Assembly: GCA_964247595.1 (NCBI GenBank)
Contig: CAXTUW010000008.1
Span: 69,568 to 133,567 of the forward strand
Length of the DNA stretch: 64,000 nucleotides
Origin: Granulicella sp964247595
GTDB lineage: Bacteria; Acidobacteriota; Terriglobia; Terriglobales; Acidobacteriaceae
Direction of reading: 5' to 3'
Part shown: one piece after another, positions 8,152-17,098 of the stretch
How the letters are laid out: every line of letters begins with the position of its first letter
Numbering within the stretch: position 1 is the first letter of the stretch
Position numbers and translations under genes: made by a program
Notes under the pieces: generated by a model
Databases searched by the model: none
What the model was told of the DNA's origin: nothing
The model's input: only the letters and a program-made list of their open reading frames with translations

Positions 8152-9192
8152 CTACTTCCACCACGTATAGCCAACCGCAAACTGCACACTGGCATTCACA
8201 CCGGGGTTCTTGTCGCCCAGGCTGGCGCTAGAGATGTGCACGGCATTGGCGCTGAAGTCCACGGAACGGCAAGGTTTTACAAACACGTGCGCGCCCACCC
8301 CGCCCTGCGGCGTAAAGTTCCACACGCTGGCCTCGGTGCCCGGACCATCGTTGGCCAGGGTGAGCTGATTGGACCCAAACCCGGGATACTTGTGGTTGGT
8401 CCACAGCAGGCCGCCTGCCCCCTGCACCCAGGGCACCACCCGTGTGCCGTGGGTCAGGTTCCAGCGCAGGATGATGGGCGTGATGCTCACCCCGGAGTAC
8501 GTGCCGCCGCTCGTAAACAGGCTGGAGCAATACACCCCGGGGCTGGTTTGCGTGGTCCCCGGGGTCGGCTGGGCGTAGCAGTTGGCACGCTGGAATTTGG
8601 GTGTAAAAGACTGCCAGTAGGGAAAGATCTCAGCGGCATATTCGAAGTTTCCGCGCAGCCGGCCCGTCCCCATCTCCGGCGTCAGAATTTTGCCGACATG
8701 CGCACCGGCGAGCAGGAATTTGAAGTCGCTGCGGTTTTGGGTCAGGCCCAGGCCGCCCTGGAAGAGGGCTCCATACTCCCAGCTGTCGTGAGTAGACACT
8801 CGCCGGACTTGTCCGTCTGCGCTGGGGGCCGAAGACGGCGAGGGCGCTTGCTCCTGCTGAACCCGAACACCGCTTTCCGTACCGACCTGAAGCGTAATAA
8901 CCGCTGTCGCCTCAGTTGAGTACGTCATCGAGCTATGGATCGTCCGAAACGCCTGCGCGCTTACCGTGGTGTCATAGATTCCTGGTGCATCCTGCAAGCT
9001 GAAGCGGCCCGACGGATCGGTCACCAACTCGAATCGACGCCCCCCTACGTCGGTGATCACAACTGACGCTTGCGGAATCGGAGCGCCCGCTTGATCCATG
9101 ACCTTGCCCTGTAATATACCCGGAGCGCTCTGCCCTTCACTTGCAATCGCTGTCGAGAGCATCGCCGCGACCAGCCAGACACCAAATCTCAT
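8152..9192 (-). CDS. PagL-like lipid A deacylase fused to a carboxypeptidase-regulatory-like domain
   Basis: 346 residues. Signal peptide 1-22; residues 25-104 form a carboxypeptidase-regulatory-like beta sandwich (LQGKVMDQAGAPIPQASVVI, DPSGRFSLQDAPG); a Ser/Pro/Gln linker follows, then a C-terminal beta-barrel domain of the acyloxyacyl hydrolase (PagL) family. The active-site pattern His-x-Ser is present as HIS at 319-321 in NAVHISSASLGDKNPG, and the protein ends in an aromatic VGYTWWK, as outer-membrane barrels do. Family role: removal of the 3-O-acyl chain of lipid A at the outer membrane. The N-terminal domain is not part of standard PagL and may be a surface or periplasmic binding module. 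Confidence 0.75.
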   Translation of the reverse strand: MRFGVWLVAAMLSTAIASEGQSAPGILQGKVMDQAGAPIPQASVVITDVGGRRFELVTDPSGRFSLQDAPGIYDTTVSAQAFRTIHSSMTYSTEATAVITLQVGTESGVRVQQEQAPSPSSAPSADGQVRRVSTHDSWEYGALFQGGLGLTQNRSDFKFLLAGAHVGKILTPEMGTGRLRGNFEYAAEIFPYWQSFTPKFQRANCYAQPTPGTTQTSPGVYCSSLFTSGGTYSGVSITPIILRWNLTHGTRVVPWVQGAGGLLWTNHKYPGFGSNQLTLANDGPGTEASVWNFTPQGGVGAHVFVKPCRSVDFSANAVHISSASLGDKNPGVNASVQFAVGYTWWK

Positions 9193-9208
9193 TCGTCCTC
9201 ACAACGAA

Positions 9209-9231
9209 GGCCGCCAGAGCGTCTGGCGGCC
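9209..9231 (-). terminator. hairpin terminator after yebC
   Basis: Ten-base perfect arms GGCCGCCAGA / TCTGGCGGCC around a 3-base loop, between the stop of yebC and the start of the PagL-like gene on the same strand. On the minus strand it is followed by TTCGTTGT, a weak T tract. Confidence 0.65.
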
Positions 9232-9256
9232 TCCTATTTCCAATCTGATGAGTTTC

Positions 9257-9997
9257 TTAGGCCGAAACCGCAGCTTCATCCATGTCGAAGTTGGAGTACA
9301 CATTCTGTGTATCGTCCAGATCCTCAAGCGTCTCCAGCAGCCGCATCATGGCATTTGCCGGCGAGCCCTCCAGCTTCTGATAGGTACTCGGCACCATCGT
9401 TACCTGTGAGTTCTCTGCGGGGATGCCGGCCTTCTTCACCGCTGCCGCAACAGCCTCATGATCCTTGGGCGCGGTGAGAATCTCCCAGTACTCGCCGTCG
9501 TCGTTCAGGTCCTCGGCCCCGGCATCGAGCACGACCTCGGTCAGCTTGTCCTCATCCGCGGCGGATTTTTCGACGATAATTTGTCCTTTTTTGGCGAACA
9601 TATAGCCGACCGAGCCGGACTCACCCAGATTGCCGCCGTTCTTTGAGAACGCGTGACGGATCTCGCTGACGGCGCGGTTGCGATTGTCCGTCAGCACGTC
9701 GATGATGACCGCCACCCCGCCTGGGCCGTAGCCCTCAAAGGTGATCTCTTCATAGCTCACACCTTCAATCTCGCCTGTACCGCGCTGGATGGCCCGCTTG
9801 ATGTTGTCCTGGGGCATGTTCTCGGCCTTGGCGGCGAGCACAGCGGTGCGCAGCCGCGGATTGCCATCCGGATCGCCGCCGCCAGCCTTGGCCGCGACCA
9901 TGATTTCCTTGATCAGGCGGGTGAAGATCTTGCCGCGTTTGGCGTCGAGTGCGCCCTTTTTGTGCTTGATTGTCGCCCATTTTGAGTGGCCGGACAT
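9257..9997 (-). CDS. yebC: YebC/PmpR family protein
   Basis: 246 residues, full length for the family. The N-terminus MSGHSKWATIKHKKGALDAKRG is diagnostic, followed by RLIKEIMVAAKAGG, ENMPQDNIKRAIQRG and EGYGPGGVAVI. The C-terminal part has the usual alpha/beta domain. Members bind DNA as transcriptional regulators, and one branch promotes translation through polyproline stretches; which applies here cannot be told from sequence. It is followed by a hairpin terminator and preceded by a 141-base gap after lysA. Confidence 0.96.
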   Translation of the reverse strand: MSGHSKWATIKHKKGALDAKRGKIFTRLIKEIMVAAKAGGGDPDGNPRLRTAVLAAKAENMPQDNIKRAIQRGTGEIEGVSYEEITFEGYGPGGVAVIIDVLTDNRNRAVSEIRHAFSKNGGNLGESGSVGYMFAKKGQIIVEKSAADEDKLTEVVLDAGAEDLNDDGEYWEILTAPKDHEAVAAAVKKAGIPAENSQVTMVPSTYQKLEGSPANAMMRLLETLEDLDDTQNVYSNFDMDEAAVSA

Positions 9998-10138
9998 GTG
10001 TCAACCTCGGTGCCTGCAATGTACCGCCGCTGCTCTCGCAGGACCGCAAAACCCAGGCCCCGGCACAGCTTCGTCGTCGGTGATTCTAGCATGTGGCTTC
10101 CCCCGCTCACCACGCCGTGCGATGCCTTGCCATGGCTC

Positions 10139-11434
10139 CTAAACGGACTCGCAAGCGAGCAGATCGTCGAGCGTCTCGCGCCGTCGAATTAGGCGTGCGG
10201 TGCTGTTCTCCACGAGCACCTCCGCCGCTCGCACCCGCGTGTTGTAGTTCGAACTCAGGCTCATGCCGTAGGCCCCAGTATCGAGCACCGCAAGAAGATC
10301 GCCTGCCTGAACTGCAGGCAAAGCCCGATCCCGAGCAAAGAAATCGCCGCTCTCGCACACTGGCCCGACCAGGTCTGCCACCGCCGTCTGCCCCGCACCT
10401 TCGCGCAACGGCAACACCTCATGGTGCGCGCCGTACAGCGCCGGTCGAATCAGGTCATTCATGGCGGCATCGGCAATCAAAAACTGCCGCGCGCCGTTGG
10501 CTTTGGTCGAGAGCACCCGGGTCAGCAACACCCCCGCCTGCGCAACCAGAAACCGGCCGGGCTCCAGCAGCAGATGCGTTCCGAGTGCAGTCAGCATGCC
10601 CAGCACCGCCTGGGCGTAAGCCCGCACGCCCGCAGCTGGATCGAAGGCTGCCTGCCCATACTCGATGCCGAAACCTCCACCCGCGTCGATGTAGCGGATC
10701 TCGTGCCCGTCGGACCGCAACTCGTCGACCAGGGTACGGACGCGTCCCAATGCCTCCGCGAAGGGGACGACCTCGCGAATCTGTGAGCCGATATGCACGC
10801 TGACCCCTGCGGCCTGCAGGCAGGATAAGCGCCGCGAATCGGCGTAGATCGCCCGCGCTCGCTCAATGGCGATGCCAAACTTGTGCTCCCGCAAACCTGT
10901 AGAGATGTAGGGGTGCGTCTCGACCGCCACATCCGGGTTCACCCGCAGGGCGAAGCGCGCGCGCTTGCCCAGGTGTTCGGCACGGCTGGCGAGGAGACGC
11001 AGCTCCGCCTCGCTCTCCACATTGAACAACAGAATGCCGGCCTCGAGCGCCGCATCGAGCTCCCACCCTTGCTTGCCGACCCCGGAAAACACCACACGTG
11101 GAAGCGCCTCGGGTGCCGCTCGCCGCACCCGTTCCAGCTCGCCGCCGGAGACAATGTCGAACCCGCATCCAGCCTCGCCCAAGATCCTCAGTAGAGCGAG
11201 CGCCGAGTTCGCCTTCACGGCATAACAGACCGTATGCGCGATCGGCGCGAACTCGGTCGCAAACAGCTGTAAACGATGGTGAAGGTCATCGGCCGAGTAC
11301 ACATACAGCGGCGTGCCGAACTGCTCGGCCAATTCGCCGAGGTCGACGCCGGAGAGGGCCAGCCGATGATCTTGGTAGCGCAGCGGGCGTGGCGCGGGAA
11401 ACGGGGCTGGGAATGGGTCAGGAAGCGAACTCAC
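10139..11434 (-). CDS. lysA: diaminopimelate decarboxylase
   Basis: 431 residues, fold-type III PLP enzyme. The PLP Lys is in YAVKANS (K74); HIGSQI, GGGFGI, EPGRF and the active-site CESGDFF follow in the usual order. It decarboxylates meso-diaminopimelate to L-lysine in the cytosol, the last step of lysine synthesis. The start codon overlaps the stop of the PspC-like gene by four bases (ATGA), so the two are translationally coupled. The N-terminal 20 residues are Pro-rich and dispensable-looking. Confidence 0.96.
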   Translation of the reverse strand: MSSLPDPFPAPFPAPRPLRYQDHRLALSGVDLGELAEQFGTPLYVYSADDLHHRLQLFATEFAPIAHTVCYAVKANSALALLRILGEAGCGFDIVSGGELERVRRAAPEALPRVVFSGVGKQGWELDAALEAGILLFNVESEAELRLLASRAEHLGKRARFALRVNPDVAVETHPYISTGLREHKFGIAIERARAIYADSRRLSCLQAAGVSVHIGSQIREVVPFAEALGRVRTLVDELRSDGHEIRYIDAGGGFGIEYGQAAFDPAAGVRAYAQAVLGMLTALGTHLLLEPGRFLVAQAGVLLTRVLSTKANGARQFLIADAAMNDLIRPALYGAHHEVLPLREGAGQTAVADLVGPVCESGDFFARDRALPAVQAGDLLAVLDTGAYGMSLSSNYNTRVRAAEVLVENSTARLIRRRETLDDLLACESV

Positions 11435-11784
11435 ATAGCGATGCTACCCGGCCCGGCACCGGTCTGGGTACCGCTCGTGCCGCCGGCCTGGGAAGGCAGG
11501 GCGTATTGCTCATTGGGCATCACAATCCAGGCAACCGCGTATGCAATCAGCGGCACGCCCGCGAACAGGACCGAAAGCAGCAGGATCAGCCGCACGATCA
11601 CGACATCCCAGCCGTAGCGCTGCGCGAAGCCGGCGCACACACCGGCGATCATGCGTGTCTCCCGCGGTCGCACCAGCTGCGTTGCTCGCACGCGCACCAC
11701 CCGGCTCACGAGCAGGGCCCGCCCGCAACTGCTGCAAAAGCGTGCCCCTGTATCCACTACCGTACCGCAATCCGTGCAGGTCAT
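11431..11784 (-). CDS. zinc-ribbon plus PspC-domain membrane protein
   Basis: 117 residues. An N-terminal zinc ribbon (Cys3-x2-Cys6 and Cys17-x2-Cys20) is followed by a PspC domain: RMIAGVCAGFAQRYG, then hydrophobic segments (VRLILLLSVLFAGVPLIAYAVAWIVMP, about residues 58-88). PspC proteins are inner-membrane sensors of envelope stress. I chose the ATG at 11784 because GGAGGAG sits eight bases upstream; an ATG at 11808 would place that site inside the gene. It is coupled to lysA by a four-base overlap. Confidence 0.85.
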   Translation of the reverse strand: MTCTDCGTVVDTGARFCSSCGRALLVSRVVRVRATQLVRPRETRMIAGVCAGFAQRYGWDVVIVRLILLLSVLFAGVPLIAYAVAWIVMPNEQYALPSQAGGTSGTQTGAGPGSIAM

Positions 11785-11877
11785 TGGCGAGTCTCCTCCG
11801 CTGGACACCGGAACCGCAAGCGTCCGTTCGCCTCAAGATACGCGCAACCCACACGATTTGTTCCCGAAGGCGCTCGC

Positions 11878-13116
11878 CTAAGGGCCCGCAAACGGCGTCT
11901 TCAGGTACTTGCGGGCGGTTTCGGCCTGAGACTGGTCGCCGCCCGGTGCCGCCGCGGCCTGGTACATGTGTTCGGCTTCCGGCCGGTGATGCAAAAGATC
12001 GTTCATCTCTCCCGCGCCAAGCTCCGCCCGCCGGCGCAACCAGTCACTGCAGTTGGGCTGCGCCGCGGCCTGCGTGTACCCGTAGGCCGCATCCGCGATA
12101 TCGTTGTGGCCACGCTGCGTGTCAGCCAAACCGAACCACGCCATCTGCAAGCGGGCATCGATGAAATATCCCGGTTTCGCCCCATCCACGATCACCCCCT
12201 TGTAGGCCTCGATGGCCTCCGGGCCATGGCCCTCGTCCTTCAGCAGGTTCGCTACCTCCAGGCGAAACAGGTAGTCGTGTGGAAACTGCGCCGCTAAACG
12301 GCGCTGCACCTCCAGCGCCGCTGCATATTGGCCATCGTGCCGCAAGAACAGCGACAGGATGGTCTGCGACTCCACACCGGTAATCGTGCCGTGCGCGGCT
12401 GCGTCGCGCAGCATGGCCAGGCCTTTCTCCTTGGAGCCACCCACGCCCATGAACCCCACCATGACCCGCACAAAGCGGGGCAAGCTGGCTATGGCAAACT
12501 GCTGTATGCCGATCGCCATCTCCGCATCCGCGTACTGCGGATCGACTTTCAGCACCGCTTCCGAGTCATTGCGCGCCTGGTAGCCCTGCCGCGCCGCCGC
12601 CGCAAAGGCATGATCCACCAGCGTCAGGAAAGCCGCATGCATCCCGCGTGCATAGCCACGTGCAAACAGGGCATCCTTGTCATCGCCGTTCACCTTCAGC
12701 CGCGCATCGCTCAGGGCGACGACCCTGTTCGTCAGGTCTTCAATCCCGTCGCGTGTGGCTTTGGACACATCCACCTGGCGTTTGGTCGAGAGAAAACTGT
12801 CATGCGCGTAATAGGTCGTGTCCAGCAGATCCTGGTGGTAGAGCTCTCGAAAGATCGTCGCGACCAGGACATAATCCCACGCGAGCGGGTCCTGAGGATG
12901 CGACTGCGCCACGGTGTTGAAATTTCGGAGTGCGCCATCGTAGTCGAGGTTGTAAAAGCGGTCGTAGCCCTGATGCACCAGGGGATCGGTATTCAACGGA
13001 TCCGTATGCAGAGCTGTGCCGCCCTGCCCTGATAAGGCCGTTGAGCCGGACAGGAAAGAAGCCAGGGTAAACAACATTGCCACATAGGTCAGGACACTCC
13101 GCAAACTTCGACCCAC
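11878..13116 (-). CDS. exported TPR-repeat protein
   Basis: 412 residues. An N-terminal hydrophobic segment (about 8-28) looks like a signal peptide. Then come TPR-like helices: HQGYDRFYNLDYDGALRNF near 48, a middle helical region with FARGYARGMHAAFLTL, and C-terminal units such as PHDYLFRLEVANLLKDEG. The product is probably a periplasmic scaffold; I see no catalytic motif. Similar proteins are common in acidobacteria. It precedes the zinc-ribbon gene by about 93 bases and is divergent from the small membrane protein at 13248. Confidence 0.75.
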   Translation of the reverse strand: MGRSLRSVLTYVAMLFTLASFLSGSTALSGQGGTALHTDPLNTDPLVHQGYDRFYNLDYDGALRNFNTVAQSHPQDPLAWDYVLVATIFRELYHQDLLDTTYYAHDSFLSTKRQVDVSKATRDGIEDLTNRVVALSDARLKVNGDDKDALFARGYARGMHAAFLTLVDHAFAAAARQGYQARNDSEAVLKVDPQYADAEMAIGIQQFAIASLPRFVRVMVGFMGVGGSKEKGLAMLRDAAAHGTITGVESQTILSLFLRHDGQYAAALEVQRRLAAQFPHDYLFRLEVANLLKDEGHGPEAIEAYKGVIVDGAKPGYFIDARLQMAWFGLADTQRGHNDIADAAYGYTQAAAQPNCSDWLRRRAELGAGEMNDLLHHRPEAEHMYQAAAAPGGDQSQAETARKYLKTPFAGP

Positions 13117-13247
13117 TCACAAACTCCCCACACCGCCGCCGCTTCGTTCTCGCCGGACGCGCTTAAACTATATCTTGGACGTGCAAAACCATTGCCCTGT
13201 CCACATTCCGCCGCATTCTTGCTGCTTTCTCAGCGCAAAAGGCTTCG

Positions 13248-13526
13248 ATGGATCTCCAGACCGTTCTTCCCTGCCTGCTTCTGCTTATCGGCTGCACGGC
13301 GTATATCTTTAGGCCGCAGCCGCAGCTTGCCTTTGGGCCGGTGGTGGAAAAGACCCGCCTCGATTACCTCCGCGAGCGCAAGGACGTCATCTACGACAAC
13401 CTTCGCGACCTGAACTTCGAGTACCGTGCCGGGAAGTTCCCTGAAGAGGACTACGCCCGTCAACGCGATTCGCTCGAAACTGAAGCCGCGCACGTTTTGG
13501 CCGAGATGGAGACCCTCGGCGGCTGA
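13248..13526 (+). CDS. small membrane-anchored protein, CcmI-N-terminus-like
   Basis: 92 residues: one transmembrane segment (about 6-20) followed by a charged helical part with FEYRAGKFPEEDYARQRDSL. The pattern of a short anchor plus a DLxxxYRxGKxxEEDY helix matches the N-terminal region of cytochrome c maturation CcmI-like proteins and related small acidobacterial proteins. It stands just upstream of a secreted carboxypeptidase-regulatory-like protein and a DUF4149 protein on the same strand. No other ccm gene is in the window, so a cytochrome role is only a suggestion. Confidence 0.7.
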   Translation: MDLQTVLPCLLLLIGCTAYIFRPQPQLAFGPVVEKTRLDYLRERKDVIYDNLRDLNFEYRAGKFPEEDYARQRDSLETEAAHVLAEMETLGG

Positions 13527-13580
13527 AAAGCCGGCGTTGAGACGTCCGTAGCAGCAAAATCGCTGACGTATCCTGAAAGC

Positions 13581-15071
13581 GTGCGATTCACCCGTCCCAA
13601 CCTCCGCGTCTTCAGCCTTCTTCCCGCCCTGATTCTTTTGGCGGTTAGCCTACCTGCCCATTCCGCCGATCCCATCACCGGCACCGTGACCAACAAGACC
13701 AGCGGCAAAGTCTCGGCTGGCGACCAGGTCACCCTGATTCAGCTGCAGCAGGGCATGCAGGAGTCTACAAAAACCACCACGGACGCGCGCGGCCGCTTCA
13801 CGCTGCAGGTGCCCGACGAAGGCATTCACCTCGTCCGCGTGACCCACGAAAAAGCCGCGTACTTCCAGCCCGTACAGCCCGGCACCACCCAGATCGCCGT
13901 CACCGTGTATGACGCCGCGCCGGCCGTGGAGGGCGTGCACACCAGTGTCGAGGAGCTCCACGTCGAGGCCTCCGCCACGGAGCTGCACGTCGTCGAGGTG
14001 CTGCAGGTTCTGAACGACTCCGCCCCGCAACGCACGCAGTTCGGCCCCAAGGGCTACGACTTCTACCTGCCCCCCGGCGCTCTCGTCGGTCGGACGGGTG
14101 CCATCACGCAAGGAGGGATGCCGGTCCAGACGCCCGCCGTGCCACTCCCCGAGCCCGGCCACTTCACCTTTCTCTTTCCCCTCCGCCCCGGGGAGACCCA
14201 ATTTGGCATCGCCTATACCTTGCCCTACACCGGCAAGTTCACCTTCACGCCCAAGCTGACGAACCCGGTCCGGACCTTCGCCGTGCTCACCCCCACGAGC
14301 ATGAAGCTGACGCCCGGATCGAACTCCCGGCTCGCGACCCAGGCAGCCAAGCCTGGCACGCAGACCTTTATCGCTCAGGACATCGCCACCGACCAGGTCC
14401 CGGAGTTCTCTGTCTCCGGAACCGGCAATCTTCCGGAACCCCCCGCAGGCGCGGACGCGGGAGCGGGCGGTGGTGCCGGACCCAACGCCGCCACGGCCAA
14501 CGCCGGCAGCAACACCGACGCCAACGCCCCAGCGGTCAGCAACTCCGATCTGGCCGGCGGCCGCGGCCTGAACGCCCCGCTCGACCAGGCCGGCGACCGC
14601 GACCCTTGGGCCAAATACAAGTGGTGGATCCTGGCCAGCCTAGCGCTCCTGCTCGCCGGAGCTGCAGGCATTCTGCTGCGCAAGCCGACCGGCGGCGGTA
14701 GCCCTACCCTCGCCACCAAACCAGCCGTAAATACCTGGCCGCCACCAACTGCGAGCGTCTCCACAACGGCCTCTGCTGCCTCTATGACAACAGCGGTGGG
14801 TACCCACGACCACGTCTTTTCCGCGCTCAAGGAGGAGCTGTTCCTGCTTGAAACGGAACGTCTGCAAAAGCGCATCGCCGAACCTGAATACCGCGAGGTC
14901 CGCAGCGCCATTGAGCTGATACTCAGTCGCGTGCTGAACCGCAACTCCACCAAGGAACATCCCGCTACAGTCGCCGAGATCCGCAAGGTCGAAGACGCCA
15001 TGGCTCACGCCGCAGCGGAAGGCCAGGAGGCCATTGCCGAGCCCGCGTTTACCGGACGGGACGGGCAATGA
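13581..15071 (+). CDS. carboxypeptidase-regulatory-like domain membrane protein
   Basis: 496 residues, GTG start. Signal peptide 1-28 (ends LPAHSADP), a beta-sandwich domain with ITGTVTNKTSGKVSAGDQVTL and DARGRFTLQVPDEG at about 32-110, further beta-rich domains to about 290, a Gly/Ala/Asn-rich linker (about 290-340), one transmembrane helix (about 350-368), and a charged cytosolic tail with a helix FSALKEELFLLETERLQKR. This resembles envelope proteins of cytochrome or secretion loci in acidobacteria; the exact job is unknown. It overlaps the DUF4149 gene by four bases (ATGA). Confidence 0.75.
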   Translation: MRFTRPNLRVFSLLPALILLAVSLPAHSADPITGTVTNKTSGKVSAGDQVTLIQLQQGMQESTKTTTDARGRFTLQVPDEGIHLVRVTHEKAAYFQPVQPGTTQIAVTVYDAAPAVEGVHTSVEELHVEASATELHVVEVLQVLNDSAPQRTQFGPKGYDFYLPPGALVGRTGAITQGGMPVQTPAVPLPEPGHFTFLFPLRPGETQFGIAYTLPYTGKFTFTPKLTNPVRTFAVLTPTSMKLTPGSNSRLATQAAKPGTQTFIAQDIATDQVPEFSVSGTGNLPEPPAGADAGAGGGAGPNAATANAGSNTDANAPAVSNSDLAGGRGLNAPLDQAGDRDPWAKYKWWILASLALLLAGAAGILLRKPTGGGSPTLATKPAVNTWPPPTASVSTTASAASMTTAVGTHDHVFSALKEELFLLETERLQKRIAEPEYREVRSAIELILSRVLNRNSTKEHPATVAEIRKVEDAMAHAAAEGQEAIAEPAFTGRDGQ

Positions 15072-15571
15072 CAACGGGCTTTCGTATCGTTAGGCTGATC
15101 TCGCTTGCCCTGTGGGTCGGCGGTATCGCCTTCTTCGCCTTTGCCGTCGCGCCAGTTGCCTTCAAGGTCATGCCAGACGCGCATCAGGCCGGTACGATCG
15201 TGCGAGGCACCCTGCTCGTCCTGCATCGGATCGGTCTGTTGGCCGGCTCCATCTATCTCTTCTTCACGCTGGCTTTGCTCGCCACGCAGCACGACTCGCA
15301 TCCCGCTCGTGCCGCCGAGATCGCACTTGTAATCTCCATGCTGGCACTCACGCTATATTTGCAGCAATCCGTTCTGCCGCATATGGAAACGGATCGTCTC
15401 ACCCTGGGCGGTGACGTCGATGCCGCCCCGCCGAACGCCCCCGCGCGGCTGCACTTTGAACGCCTACACCGGCTGTCGGAAAAGCTGGAAGGCACGATCC
15501 TGTTTGAAGGCCTAGCGCTGCTTTGTCTGGCCCCGATCCATGGCCGCGACGAGGCCGATCGCTTCGCCTGA
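15068..15571 (+). CDS. DUF4149 (TMEM205-like) membrane protein
   Basis: 167 residues with four predicted membrane helices: LISLALWVGGIAFFAFAVAP, the central LHRIGLLAGSIYLFFTLALL, then ALVISMLALTLYLQQSVLP and a C-terminal hydrophobic helix. The Trp-Val-Gly-Gly in helix one and the conserved positively charged HERLHRLS segment fit DUF4149. Function is unknown in the family. Coupled by a four-base overlap to the preceding membrane-anchored protein, so the three genes from 13248 probably form an operon. Confidence 0.85.
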   Translation: MTTGFRIVRLISLALWVGGIAFFAFAVAPVAFKVMPDAHQAGTIVRGTLLVLHRIGLLAGSIYLFFTLALLATQHDSHPARAAEIALVISMLALTLYLQQSVLPHMETDRLTLGGDVDAAPPNAPARLHFERLHRLSEKLEGTILFEGLALLCLAPIHGRDEADRFA

Positions 15572-15632
15572 TATTTCCTTACCCTGCGACTAGAGCAAAG
15601 TACTCAGCTATGGAACTGGCTTAGCTTTCTGT

Positions 15633-15660
15633 TTGTCATTCCCGCAGAGAATCCGCGTTG
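15633..15660 (+). repeat. dispersed repeat family 1, copy
   Basis: Degenerate copy (GTCATTCCCGCAGAGAAT followed by CCGCG) in the gap after the DUF4149 gene. Confidence 0.6.
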
Positions 15661-15781
15661 GTGGTGCCGGGAACTGCAGGTCTCTCCACTGTGCCCTTCG
15701 ACTACGCTCAGGGCTTCGGTCGAGATAACACTCCTATAGCGATGGGAAATTTGCTTTAAGGATCGCTAGCTGGGTATCTAC

Positions 15782-15811
15782 ATACTCGGTACTGGAATAC
15801 TCGATACTGGG
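15782..15811. repeat. tandem 15-bp direct repeat
   Basis: ATACTCGGTACTGGA is followed directly by ATACTCGATACTGGG, two mismatches in 15. It lies just downstream of the VWA gene stop. Confidence 0.6.
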
Positions 15812-15822
15812 CAAACGCGTTT

Positions 15823-16950
15823 CTACTCCACCGGCAGCTTTGCCTTGTACCCATCCCGAGCCACAACTGAGTACTTCAGCGCCTTGCCCTTCTCATCTGA
15901 CATCCGCAGCGGCTTACCCTCGTTATCGACCAGGTAAACCTTTACCTTGCGGTAGGTTCCATCATTCTTGTTATTCGTCGGCCGATAGGTCAGAACATAT
16001 TTGTTCCGGATCGAGTCATTGATCCGCGAGAAGATATCCGGCAACTCGCCCTGGAAGATCGGGTTAAAGTACAGCCCGCCCGTCATCGTGGCAAAGGTTC
16101 GCAGCTCATTCTGGTCCTGCAGGGCGCTGATGTTATCGCGTCCCATCTCGCGCAACATGCCGCCCGTGCTGATTGAAAAAACGGTGGTATTTTGGGCTGT
16201 CTTCACCTTGGCGAGAATCTGGTCCAGCGTCAATCGTGACAACGTATCCCGGCCGCTCGAGACCAGAATGATGTATTTCTGCCCCTCCACCCGGCTCAGC
16301 CGGTCCAGCGTTTCGTAGAGCGCGTCGAATTCATTGGTTTCATGCCATGTAGGGATAATGAGACTGTTCAACGCCTGCGCCACCACATCACGATTGTTGG
16401 TGAAGTCGCAAAGAACATGGGTGCGAATGTCGTAGGTTTCGACCGCCACATAGTCTTCAGGCTGCAGTGTGCGGAAGAACGCCGCCGAGGCATTCTGCAT
16501 ATCGTTGATGAAGTAATAGGAATTTGCCGCAAACTCCAGCAGCATAACGGCGGTGATCGGTGTTTTGGTCAGGCGCACGCTCTGTACCTGCTGCTCCACG
16601 CCATCTTCCACGACCGCAAAGTTGCCCGCCTTCAGCCCCGGGACAAACTGGTGCGTCTTGTCCAGCAACACCCCTACGTCCAGATTCACAATCGGAACAT
16701 CGACCCGCAATGAGTAGATCGCACCACCTGGATTGGTCACCTTGGGTTCAGCCGCTGCGGCGGGTGGAGGCGCAGCTTCATCTTTTTTCTTGGGCAGCAC
16801 GATGCCGCCATTGTCCGTCGCGGGACCGCTGTCGTCCGTAGCCATGGGCGGCTTGGGCGATGGTGCCGGCGTGGGCGTCTGCTGGGCTTGCCCTGCATGG
16901 GTTAGGGCAAAGGCAATGGCCGCCGTCGCGAGAAACAGGCCCTTTTTCAT
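15823..16950 (-). CDS. VWFA-related protein of the acidobacterial type
   Basis: 375 residues. Signal peptide 1-22, a Pro/Thr/Asp-rich linker, then the VWFA-related domain: LRVDVPIVNLDVGVLLDKTH, a DGVEQQVQSV segment, MLLEFAANS and YIILVSSGRDTLSRLT, which together match the family best known from Acidobacteria (TIGR03436). The canonical MIDAS DxSxS is replaced by a variant (LEFAANS). The product is an exported protein, likely of the cell surface or periplasm; substrate unknown. I took the ATG at 16950 because GGGGAG sits nine bases upstream and the signal peptide begins there. Confidence 0.85.
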   Translation of the reverse strand: MKKGLFLATAAIAFALTHAGQAQQTPTPAPSPKPPMATDDSGPATDNGGIVLPKKKDEAAPPPAAAAEPKVTNPGGAIYSLRVDVPIVNLDVGVLLDKTHQFVPGLKAGNFAVVEDGVEQQVQSVRLTKTPITAVMLLEFAANSYYFINDMQNASAAFFRTLQPEDYVAVETYDIRTHVLCDFTNNRDVVAQALNSLIIPTWHETNEFDALYETLDRLSRVEGQKYIILVSSGRDTLSRLTLDQILAKVKTAQNTTVFSISTGGMLREMGRDNISALQDQNELRTFATMTGGLYFNPIFQGELPDIFSRINDSIRNKYVLTYRPTNNKNDGTYRKVKVYLVDNEGKPLRMSDEKGKALKYSVVARDGYKAKLPVE

Positions 16951-17098
16951 CGTCAAAAACTCCCCAGCGCCCAATGCCGTGCAGGCGCCCATCTGCTCAG
17001 GTGTCACATTTATAGACGAAGCGAGCGCTCCTTCGGCTACAAAGCCCTAAACTGCTGATGAAGCTCTGAGCAAGTCTCCTAAGCCGGTCTAGGATGAC

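Noticed and set aside
15690..15720. Third repeat type with TTCGACTACGCTCAGGG
   Set aside because: Only one copy in the window; a family cannot be claimed from this alone.
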